NCBI RefSeq assembly: GCF_002994045.1
Contig: NZ_MQUC01000003.1
Span: forward strand, 2,208,501-2,272,500
Source: Nonlabens agnitus
GTDB taxonomy: Bacteria; Bacteroidota; Bacteroidia; Flavobacteriales; Flavobacteriaceae
Direction of reading: 5' to 3'
DNA: 64,000 nt
The notes under the pieces: model-generated
What the model was told of the DNA's origin: nothing
Database searches by the model: none
What the model saw: the letters and a program-made list of their open reading frames with translations, nothing else
Part shown: positions 16,345 to 23,048 of the stretch, one piece after another
How positions within the stretch are numbered: position 1 is the stretch's first letter
Layout of the letters: each line of letters begins with the position of its first letter
Position numbers and translations under genes: made by a program

Positions 16345-17355
16345 ATGGCACGTATCAACCAATCCCTAGGAGAATTTATAATTGAAAATCAAGGTGAGTT
16401 CGCTTACAGTAGCGGCGAGCTTTCAAGACTCATCAATTCCATACGTCTTGCCGCAAAAATGGTCAATCATGAAGTTAATAAAGCCGGTCTGGTGGATATT
16501 ACTGGTAGCGCTGGTGAGATCAACACTCAAGGTGAAGATCAGCAAAAACTTGATGTATTTGCCAACAACGTATTTATACAAACCCTAACCAATCGAGAGA
16601 TCGTTTGTGGAATCGCCAGTGAGGAAAATGAAGATTTTATCACCATTTCTGGATCCAATAGTGATCACAAGAATAAGTATGTGGTGTTGATCGACCCGTT
16701 GGATGGAAGTTCTAACATAGACGTGAACGTGTCCGTTGGAACCATTTTCTCGATCTATCGCAGGGTAACGCCATTAGGAACACCAGTACAAGTAGAGGAT
16801 TTCTTGCAACCTGGTAACCTGCAGGTAGCCGCAGGCTATATTGTTTATGGTACATCCACCATGCTGGTCTATACGACTGGACATGGTGTCAATGGTTTCA
16901 CACTTAACCCAGCATTGGGTACCTATTACCTATCGCACCCCAATATGAAGTTTCCTGAAGAAGGTCACATCTACAGTGTGAATGAGGGAAATTATGTACA
17001 CTTCCCACAAGGGATCAAGGATTATATCAAATATTGCCAAAAGGAAGAAGGCGACCGACCATATACCAGTCGCTACATAGGTAGCCTTGTCAGTGACATA
17101 CACCGTAATATGATCAAAGGCGGCATTTATATGTATCCTAAAAGTTCTAAAGCCGCCAAAGGAAAACTAAGATTGCTTTATGAATGCAACCCAATGGCAT
17201 TTATTGTAGAACAAGCAGGTGGCAAAGCCAGCGATGGTACCACACGCATCATGGAACTAAAACCTACCGAGTTACACGAGCGCGTGCCTTTTATTTGCGG
17301 CAGCAAGAAAATGGTAGAAAAAGCCGAAGAATTTATCGCTAGGGCAAACAGTTGA
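16345..17355 (+). CDS. fbp: Fructose-1,6-bisphosphatase class I
   Basis: Gluconeogenic phosphatase producing fructose-6-phosphate. The 336-residue product has the metal-binding motif DPLDGSSN at 117-124, [30 protein letters not shown] and [24 protein letters not shown], all diagnostic of the class I enzyme. The start is placed at ATG 16345 ([11 protein letters not shown]) because the upstream GTG lies within the -7 box. Together with fbaA elsewhere in the window it covers two adjacent gluconeogenic steps. A strong bidirectional terminator follows. Confidence 0.97.
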   Translation: MARINQSLGEFIIENQGEFAYSSGELSRLINSIRLAAKMVNHEVNKAGLVDITGSAGEINTQGEDQQKLDVFANNVFIQTLTNREIVCGIASEENEDFITISGSNSDHKNKYVVLIDPLDGSSNIDVNVSVGTIFSIYRRVTPLGTPVQVEDFLQPGNLQVAAGYIVYGTSTMLVYTTGHGVNGFTLNPALGTYYLSHPNMKFPEEGHIYSVNEGNYVHFPQGIKDYIKYCQKEEGDRPYTSRYIGSLVSDIHRNMIKGGIYMYPKSSKAAKGKLRLLYECNPMAFIVEQAGGKASDGTTRIMELKPTELHERVPFICGSKKMVEKAEEFIARANS

Positions 17356-17370
17356 AAATAGACTTCAAAA

Positions 17371-17405
17371 AAAAGAGCTTTTCCATCTGGAAAAGCTCTT
17401 TTTTT
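17371..17405. terminator. Bidirectional terminator between fbp and the TerB-like gene
   Basis: A 14-bp perfect stem AAAAGAGCTTTTCC / GGAAAAGCTCTTTT with loop ATCT. A T-run follows on the plus strand, and the A-run before the stem serves the minus strand. Confidence 0.9.
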
Positions 17406-17422
17406 ATTCAAGGGAAAAATTC

Positions 17423-17848
17423 CTATCTATTTTTATTCAAAAGATACCTGTAATCTTCCAGATTTAAGTGTCCGTTGAATATTTCAATCGAGCGTTCTAC
17501 AAGGTATTCTGCATCTGCATCATTGTAACCTAGAGCGACCGCATACTTGCGCAACAGTCTGTGTTCTGGCTCGTCCATTCTATGGTCTGCAAAAACAATT
17601 TTGAATAGGTCGTGCAACCACTGTATGCGTTCTTCAGTTGTGTTAGGTGGCGTTACGGGATATTTGCTGGGATCCTTCATGATATCCTCAAAATCAGCGT
17701 CTGAAATGTCCAGCACACTCTTGAATCGCTGTAACATCACTTTCTCCTCATCCTTTAATCCCGAGGAGTGTGCAAGGGAAACAATTGTTGCAAAATGACT
17801 TTTATTTCTGGCGCTTTCTCCAGATTCAAATAATGATGAAAATGACAT
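17423..17848 (-). CDS. TerB-like (tellurite resistance TerB fold) protein
   Basis: The 141-residue, all-helical cytoplasmic product contains FATIVSLAHSSGLKDEEKVMLQRF near the start and FADHRMDEPEHRLLRKYAVALGY near 90-112. This is the paired-helix pattern with acidic residues seen in TerB domains, which are thought to bind metal and associate with membranes. No other ter genes are nearby, so a tellurite role is not implied. It is transcribed from a TATATTTG box just upstream. Confidence 0.75.
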   Translation of the reverse strand: MSFSSLFESGESARNKSHFATIVSLAHSSGLKDEEKVMLQRFKSVLDISDADFEDIMKDPSKYPVTPPNTTEERIQWLHDLFKIVFADHRMDEPEHRLLRKYAVALGYNDADAEYLVERSIEIFNGHLNLEDYRYLLNKNR

Positions 17849-17871
17849 AATTCGTTTTTGATAAGTAGGTA

Positions 17872-17879
17872 CAAATATA
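17872..17879 (-). promoter_or_regulatory. Putative -7 box of the TerB-like gene
   Basis: Reads TATATTTG on the minus strand, 23 nt upstream of the ATG. Confidence 0.5.
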
Positions 17880-17906
17880 ATAATATGGAGCTGCTATCAG
17901 ATTTTT

Positions 17907-18845
17907 CTAGGATAGATGTTGCAGCATTTCAGCAACTGTTTTTTCAAGGTCATAAGCCGCACTCCAGTTCCAGTCGGCACGTGCCTGACGGTCATCAATG
18001 GACGATGGCCAGCTGTCAGCAATCTGCTGCCTGGAGTCTGGCTCATAAGTTATCTCAAAATCTGGCAGGTGTTTTTCAATGAAACGAGCCATTTCTTGAG
18101 GTGTAAAACTCATACCGCTTAAATTATAGCTGGATCGTTCTTTGATGTTCTCTGCTGGAGCTTTCATGATGTCCACAGTGGCTCTTATGGCATCCTCCAT
18201 ATACATCATAGGCAAAGCTGTGTCTTTGGACAAAAAACAGGAATAAGTACCTTCTTTTATGGCTTTATGAAAAATCTCGACGGCATAGTCTGTCGTGCCA
18301 CCACCTGGCAAGGTCTTCCATGAAATAAGTCCAGGATAGCGTATGCTGCGCACATCAACACCATATTTACGATGATAATATTCACACCAGCGCTCACCGG
18401 TTTGTTTGCTTATGCCATAAACCGTGGTAGGCTCCATGATGGTATGCTGTGGCGTTTGTTCTTTGGGCGTTGTAGGTCCAAAAACCGCAATACTCGATGG
18501 CCAGAACACTTTCTTGATCTTTCCTTCTTTAGCCAGATCCAGAACGATAAACAAAGAATCCATATTGAGCTTCCAGGCTTTATCTGGAAACTTTTCACCA
18601 GTAGCGCTTAGCATCGCCGCCATAAGGTACACCTCATCCACCTTCTGGGATTCACAAACCTGGCTTACCTTTTCTCTATCCATCGCATCCAGTATCTCAA
18701 AAGGACCAGATTGCATCAACTCTTTATTTCCTTCCCTAATATCTGCGCCTATGACGTTGTCGTTTCCATAGAGGGAACGCAACTTCATGGTTAATTCAGT
18801 TCCTATCTGCCCGCAGGCACCTATGACTAGAATTTTATTTGGCAT
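17907..18845 (-). CDS. L-threonine 3-dehydrogenase, short-chain (GalE-like) type
   Basis: NAD-dependent oxidation of L-threonine to 2-amino-3-ketobutyrate. The 312-residue extended SDR has the Rossmann motif GACGQIG at 9-15 and the catalytic YGISK at 143-147 (Tyr143, Lys147). The stretches YPGLISWKTLPGGGTTDYA and LPMMYMEDAI distinguish this threonine dehydrogenase group from UDP-sugar epimerases. It is a monocistronic gene, preceded on the minus strand by TATATTTG at 18865-18872. Confidence 0.9.
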   Translation of the reverse strand: MPNKILVIGACGQIGTELTMKLRSLYGNDNVIGADIREGNKELMQSGPFEILDAMDREKVSQVCESQKVDEVYLMAAMLSATGEKFPDKAWKLNMDSLFIVLDLAKEGKIKKVFWPSSIAVFGPTTPKEQTPQHTIMEPTTVYGISKQTGERWCEYYHRKYGVDVRSIRYPGLISWKTLPGGGTTDYAVEIFHKAIKEGTYSCFLSKDTALPMMYMEDAIRATVDIMKAPAENIKERSSYNLSGMSFTPQEMARFIEKHLPDFEITYEPDSRQQIADSWPSSIDDRQARADWNWSAAYDLEKTVAEMLQHLS

Positions 18846-18864
18846 TATGCGATTAAGTTTCCTG

Positions 18865-18872
18865 CAAATATA
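18865..18872 (-). promoter_or_regulatory. Putative -7 box of the threonine dehydrogenase gene
   Basis: Reads TATATTTG on the minus strand, 19 nt upstream of the start codon. Confidence 0.5.
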
Positions 18873-18922
18873 GTGGACACCTACAAGCTATGGATGATAG
18901 GTAGCGATGGTTATACATATTT

Positions 18923-18938
18923 CGCTTTCGCGAAAGCG
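18923..18938. repeat. Dispersed palindrome, full 20-bp form (18921-18940)
   Basis: A perfect TTCGCTTTCGCGAAAGCGAA between the divergent threonine dehydrogenase and lipoprotein genes. Confidence 0.97.
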
Positions 18939-19139
18939 AACTCATCAATCATCCATGTATTCTCAACAACACTGTTAAGAATCGGTCTTTTACACATAGT
19001 ATTTTAATTTTGGTTGCGAATGATAAAATGGGACTACTCAAACCAATCAGCTTTTTAAAGTGGAAATCTGTCACTATTTCCAAAAATGGGCTTTTCACTA
19101 GCCTAGAACTTACAACAATAAAGAGGTGCTTTTTTTGTT

Positions 19140-19147
19140 TAATTTTG
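19140..19147 (+). promoter_or_regulatory. Putative -7 box (TAATTTTG) of the lipoprotein gene
   Basis: Matches TAnnTTTG but ends only 8 nt before the ATG at 19156, implying an almost leaderless mRNA. A second TAATTTTG at 19005-19012 is an alternative. Confidence 0.35.
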
Positions 19148-19155
19148 ACTTGTCT

Positions 19156-19689
19156 ATGCGTTATATCCTTTTCCTATTTTTCAGCCTAGTATTAATTTCC
19201 TGTCAGGAAGAAGAACGTGATACGGTCAAGGCAGACAAGGTTGATGTTTCTCAAATCCAGTTTCCAGAAACCCAAGTGGCGCTCGTGGGCGAGGCACAAG
19301 GAATCGCCTCGCAATGGGAAGCCTACACGACCTTCCAAACTTCTTTTGAGAATTATGATCACAGTAAAGCGTCCACGCAGCGTCTGGCAACGCTGGCTGG
19401 TAATTTGCGTGCGAACATGATACCAGAGTTTGACAGTCAACCCATACGCTCCAGAATCCTGGTACTGGAGACCAGATTGAGGCGATACGCTTCCTTTTTA
19501 GGCTACACCAGCAAATCTGCCAACGAGTACAAGGAATATTACAGCAACATTATAGATGCACTGGACAACCTCAACGGTCAGCTCAACGAGAAGTCCTATG
19601 TCGACGACCTTGAGCAGCAGCTAATAGAAGAACTGAAGTCAGACCTGCGAGATCTGGATGGCGTTCCCAATGATTCCATCGGCTTATAA
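19156..19689 (+). CDS. Lipoprotein, function unknown
   Basis: The product of about 177 residues starts MRYILFLFFSLVLISCQEEE, a lipoprotein signal peptide with lipobox LISC and acylated Cys16, followed by acidic residues. The mature part is helical and charged (QWEAYTTFQTSFENYDHSKAS; SRILVLETRLRRYASFLGY) with no domain I recognise. The start at 19156 is preferred over the in-frame ATG at 19126, since it places the signal peptide at the N-terminus. It lies 50 nt before the repair operon on the same strand and could be cotranscribed with it. Confidence 0.75.
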   Translation: MRYILFLFFSLVLISCQEEERDTVKADKVDVSQIQFPETQVALVGEAQGIASQWEAYTTFQTSFENYDHSKASTQRLATLAGNLRANMIPEFDSQPIRSRILVLETRLRRYASFLGYTSKSANEYKEYYSNIIDALDNLNGQLNEKSYVDDLEQQLIEELKSDLRDLDGVPNDSIGL

Positions 19690-19739
19690 ACTTCTCTTAA
19701 ACGATCGATAATTCACTGGTAGGCGCCTAATTTTAGGCA

Positions 19740-20768
19740 ATGAGCAAGCCACTACTACAATTTACAGACAATGGTATCTACTGTGATGCTGCAGGTGTTT
19801 ATCTAGATCCATGGAAACCGGTAGACAAGGCGCTCATCACTCATGGCCATGCAGATCACAGCCGTTGGGGCCACAAAAAATACATCACGCATCACGACAA
19901 TGTGCCTATTATTTCCCACAGATTGGGAGATATTAATGTTTCTGGTGTAGCTCATGGCGAAAGCCTGCTCATCAACAACGTCAAGTTTTCATTCCATCCT
20001 GCGGGACACATTCCGGGATCTTGCCAGATTAGGGTGGAACATAAAGACGAAGTCTGGGTTTTTACCGGCGATTATAAAACGGAAGATGATGGGATTTCCA
20101 CACCTTACGTTCCCATTAAGTGTGACACCTTTATAACGGAATGCACTTTTGGGTTGCCAGCCTTCAAATGGCGACCACAAAGCGAAGTCATGCACGATGT
20201 CAACGAATGGTGCGCTCAAAATCATGCCGAAGGTAAAACCTCCATCCTATTTGCCTATTCCCTAGGGAAAGCCCAGCGACTGATCAAGCACTTAGACACA
20301 TCACAAATGAAAATATACTGCCATGGCGCGGTCTATAAAATGACTGAAGTATTGCGCGAACTCATCGATTTCCCAGAAACAACCTTGGTTACTCGAGAAA
20401 CTACTAAAGAAGAACTGAAAGGTAATATCGTGGTGGCGCCACCTAGCGCTCATGGATCTGCATGGATGCGCAAATTTGTGCCTTATGCTACGGCTAGTGC
20501 TAGCGGCTGGATGACTTTTAGAGGTGCTCGCCGCAGGCGAGCCATTGACAAAGGTTTTGTTTTATCAGATCATTGCGATTGGGATGGTTTACTGGAAAGC
20601 ATCGATGCCACTGCTTGTGAGAATGTGATCACGACACACGGTTATCAAGATATTTTTGCCAGATACCTACGTGAAGAGAAAGGCCTCAACGCCATTAGCG
20701 AGCGCACGCAGTACGAAGGCGAAACGGTCAATGAATCTGAACCTGAAATCGAGGCCGAAACTGAATGA
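19740..20768 (+). CDS. Ligase-associated DNA exonuclease (metallo-beta-lactamase fold)
   Basis: The 342-residue member of the beta-CASP/metallo-beta-lactamase nucleases has the metal-binding HGHADH motif at about 35-40 (ITHGHADHSRWG), HPAGHIPGSCQI, FTGDYKTEDDG and a C-terminal FVLSDHCDWDGL. This form occurs in operons with an ATP-dependent ligase and an Lhr-type helicase, where it is called ligase-associated exonuclease, exactly as here. The start lies 1 nt after a 14-nt palindrome (GCCTAATTTTAGGC, 19725-19738), which may be a variant -7 element or a translational control hairpin. Confidence 0.9.
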   Translation: MSKPLLQFTDNGIYCDAAGVYLDPWKPVDKALITHGHADHSRWGHKKYITHHDNVPIISHRLGDINVSGVAHGESLLINNVKFSFHPAGHIPGSCQIRVEHKDEVWVFTGDYKTEDDGISTPYVPIKCDTFITECTFGLPAFKWRPQSEVMHDVNEWCAQNHAEGKTSILFAYSLGKAQRLIKHLDTSQMKIYCHGAVYKMTEVLRELIDFPETTLVTRETTKEELKGNIVVAPPSAHGSAWMRKFVPYATASASGWMTFRGARRRRAIDKGFVLSDHCDWDGLLESIDATACENVITTHGYQDIFARYLREEKGLNAISERTQYEGETVNESEPEIEAETE

Positions 20769-20770
20769 TA

Positions 20771-20911
20771 AATTTAAATCCAAACTTAAATTCAAATTAT
20801 AGAACTACTCATGCGCTCATCTAAAACATCAAAAACCAACTTATCCAAGTTTCAAAGTGCATTGGTCGCGACCGATAATTTAAGTTTTGATTTTGACTTA
20901 AGTTTAAATTT
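20771..20911. repeat. Imperfect inverted repeat between exonuclease and ligase genes
   Basis: An AT-rich left arm (20771-20800) and right arm (20875-20911) are roughly reverse complements sharing ATAATTT, AAGTTT and AAATT blocks. A perfect GGTCGCGACC palindrome (20864-20873) lies just inside the right arm. No coding potential is seen in the gap. Confidence 0.5.
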
Positions 20912-20917
20912 AGGAAC

Positions 20918-22669
20918 GTGAAACAATTCGCAGAACTCATAAGAACCATCGATGGTACCAACAAGACCACGCTCAAAGTCGCTGCCTTAACCGAATATTT
21001 CAACACGGCACCTGAAGAGGATAAATTGTGGACCATTGCGATTCTTTCCCATAGGAGACCCAAACGACCGGTCAATACCACGCTCATGCGGGAATGGGCG
21101 ACAGACATTAGCGGTGTTCCCATATGGCTGTTTGAAGAATCCTATCACATTGTAGGTGACCTCGCGGAAACGATCGCGCTCATCCTACCTACGACCAGCG
21201 AACCATCCGATAAATCCTTATCGCAAATCATTCACGAATTGATTGCCTTGCACAAAAAAACAGATGAAGAAAAGAAGGAATACTTACAGGAAAACTGGCT
21301 CAAACTGAATTACTATGAGCGTTTTGTTTTCAATAAAATCATGACTGGCGGATTTAGAATTGGCGTCTCACAGAAATTAATGACACGTGCACTCGCAGCA
21401 TCCACAGGTATTGATCAAGGTGTTTTAGCGCATAAACTGATGGGTAGCTGGACTGGTGAGAATACTACCTTTCAAGAATTGGTTTATGAAGATAACGAGG
21501 TCGCCATGCGCGGCAAACCTTATCCGTTTTATCTGGCTTATGCGGTAGAAGGTGATGTATCAGATTTAGGCGATGTTGCCGAATGGAGTGCAGAACATAA
21601 ATGGGACGGCATACGTTCTCAAACCATCATTAGGGCTGGCGAATTATTCGTCTGGTCACGCGGTGAAGAATTGGTCACCGATAAATATCCCGAGTTTCAA
21701 AAATTCCTCGATGTGATTCCCAACGGTACCGTTATCGATGGCGAGATATTGCCTTACAAGGACGGCGAGATCATGAACTTTAACGACCTTCAAACTCGGA
21801 TAGGCCGCAAAACAGTCGGTAAAAAATTACTGAAGGACGTTCCTGTGGTGGTCGTTGCCTACGACTTGTTGGAATGGCAAGGTAAAGACATTAGAGAATT
21901 GCCATTCATAGAACGCAGGAAGTTGTTGGAGGAATTGGTGAAAAAAGTTCAGAAAAATAATCCGGTATCGAGCGATAGTCGAGATACGGATGGTGATACT
22001 ACTAAGCATTCTGGTGGCGACCAGCAGATCCTGAAACAAGTTCAGGATAACAAGTCTAGTTCGAAATCAGTATCGAGCGACAGTCGAGATATGGTTTTGA
22101 ATGAATCTATACCTCTCATGCTCTCAGAAACCATGCACTTCAACTCCTGGGAAGAAGTGGCTGCAGAACGCAACAAAGCAGAAGAGCGTCGCTCTGAAGG
22201 ATTAATGCTCAAAAAGAAGGACAGTCCATATTTAGTAGGTCGCAAAAAAGGCGACTGGTGGAAATGGAAGGTTGACCCATTTTCAGTCGATGCTGTATTG
22301 ACTTACGCCATGCGAGGTCACGGTCGCCGAGCCAATTTATTTACCGACTACACCTTCGGGTTATGGCAAGATGGCGAATTGGTCACTTTTGCGAAAGCTT
22401 ACTCTGGACTCACGGATGCCGAGTTTAGAAAAGTGGATGCGTGGATCAAGAAAAATACCTTGGAGCGTTTTGGACCCGTACGATCAGTGACGCCGCATCA
22501 CGTGTTTGAGATTGCCTTTGAAGGGATCGCACCCAGCAAAAGACACAAGTCTGGCGTGGCGACAAGGTTCCCGCGCATCGTGCGCTGGAGAAAAGACAAA
22601 CCCATAGAAGAGGCCAACACGCTAGATGATTTAAAGGCCTTGATTCCTACAGATGGCGAATTTTTGTAA
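20918..22669 (+). CDS. ATP-dependent DNA ligase (ligase-associated repair operon type)
   Basis: Seals nicks using ATP. The product is 583 residues from GTG 20918, with a helical N-terminal DNA-binding domain, then the adenylation domain with KWDGIR (Lys228 nucleophile), GTVIDGEIL, EGLMLKKKDSPY and WWKWKVDP, and an OB domain to the end. Residues about 347-396 are a low-complexity insert (VSSDSRD twice, QQILKQVQDN once) built from three palindromic repeats, so the protein is some 50 residues longer than relatives. The insert lies between the adenylation motifs, probably in a surface loop. This is the second gene of the exonuclease-ligase-helicase operon. Confidence 0.93.
   Translation: MKQFAELIRTIDGTNKTTLKVAALTEYFNTAPEEDKLWTIAILSHRRPKRPVNTTLMREWATDISGVPIWLFEESYHIVGDLAETIALILPTTSEPSDKSLSQIIHELIALHKKTDEEKKEYLQENWLKLNYYERFVFNKIMTGGFRIGVSQKLMTRALAASTGIDQGVLAHKLMGSWTGENTTFQELVYEDNEVAMRGKPYPFYLAYAVEGDVSDLGDVAEWSAEHKWDGIRSQTIIRAGELFVWSRGEELVTDKYPEFQKFLDVIPNGTVIDGEILPYKDGEIMNFNDLQTRIGRKTVGKKLLKDVPVVVVAYDLLEWQGKDIRELPFIERRKLLEELVKKVQKNNPVSSDSRDTDGDTTKHSGGDQQILKQVQDNKSSSKSVSSDSRDMVLNESIPLMLSETMHFNSWEEVAAERNKAEERRSEGLMLKKKDSPYLVGRKKGDWWKWKVDPFSVDAVLTYAMRGHGRRANLFTDYTFGLWQDGELVTFAKAYSGLTDAEFRKVDAWIKKNTLERFGPVRSVTPHHVFEIAFEGIAPSKRHKSGVATRFPRIVRWRKDKPIEEANTLDDLKALIPTDGEFL
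21965..21987. repeat. Palindromic repeat (core ATCGAGCGATAGTCGAGAT), copy 1, inside the ligase gene
   Basis: An imperfect palindrome read in frame as V-S-S-D-S-R-D-T. It recurs at 22070-22092 with one C/T change inside and a different last base. Confidence 0.85.
22026..22048. repeat. TCCTGAACTTGTTTCAGGA-type repeat inside the ligase gene
   Basis: The reverse complement of the repeat found after pnp (5115-5137). Read in frame as QILKQVQD. Confidence 0.85.
22070..22092. repeat. Palindromic repeat (core ATCGAGCGACAGTCGAGAT), copy 2, inside the ligase gene
   Basis: The second copy of the repeat at 21965-21987, in the same orientation and reading frame. Confidence 0.85.
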
Positions 22670-22670
22670 T

Positions 22671-23048
22671 ATGAAAACAAACCTAATTATGAAATATTTG
22701 TTCACTATAGCTATATCAACTCTTGTTGCATCTTGTGCTTCATCATTTATTTCAAAAACTAAAGATTACCAATCGATGACTGATCAATTTGATAACAATG
22801 AATTACTTGGTAAATGGCTAACTAATTCTCGACGAGAAACATATTCCTACATAAACTTCAAGTCTGATGGCCATTTCAGCACCGCTGATACGAGCAATGG
22901 TAGGTATACTATCAACAAGGATAGTATTTGGTTGTATTATCCAAACACGCAGCCCAAAGGCAGACTATTAAAGCAAACCAAGGATACATTGCTAATACTT
23001 TGGGGAGACAAGGAGGCTATTTCATATGTAAGACCTGAAGGAGTTTGA
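22671..23048 (+). CDS. Small lipoprotein (lipocalin-like) inserted in the repair operon
   Basis: The product of about 125 residues begins MKTNLIMKYLFTIAISTLVASC, a lipoprotein signal with lipobox VASC. The mature part contains LLGKWLTNSR, YINFKSDGHFSTAD, GRYTINKDSIWLYY and DTLLILWGDKEAISY, a beta-strand pattern typical of lipocalin-like proteins that report cell-surface ligands. It starts 1 nt after the ligase stop and overlaps the helicase start by 4 nt (TTGA). It is visibly more AT-rich than its neighbours and not part of the usual operon. An alternative start is ATG 22689. Confidence 0.75.
   Translation: MKTNLIMKYLFTIAISTLVASCASSFISKTKDYQSMTDQFDNNELLGKWLTNSRRETYSYINFKSDGHFSTADTSNGRYTINKDSIWLYYPNTQPKGRLLKQTKDTLLILWGDKEAISYVRPEGV

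Larger units (their letters stand above)
18846..19155. other. Intergenic stretch of about 310 nt between divergent genes
   Basis: It holds the minus-strand promoter of threonine dehydrogenase, one dispersed palindrome (18923-18938) and two plus-strand TAATTTTG boxes (19005-19012 and 19140-19147). A frame beginning ATG 19029 encodes no recognisable protein. No RNA gene is seen. Confidence 0.6.

Noticed and set aside
19029..19125. Small frame from ATG 19029 before the lipoprotein gene
   Set aside because: It has no family resemblance, runs into the lipoprotein gene in another frame and lacks a convincing start context.
20525..20541. Palindrome GCTCGCCGCAGGCGAGC in the exonuclease gene
   Set aside because: It encodes the arginine-rich ARRRRA stretch that belongs to the family; no second copy was found in the window.
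22385..22402. TTTTGCGAAAGCTT in the ligase, encoding FAKAYSGL, resembling the dispersed palindrome
   Set aside because: Only the central part matches, and FAKAYSGL is normal conserved text of this ligase family, so it is probably coincidence.
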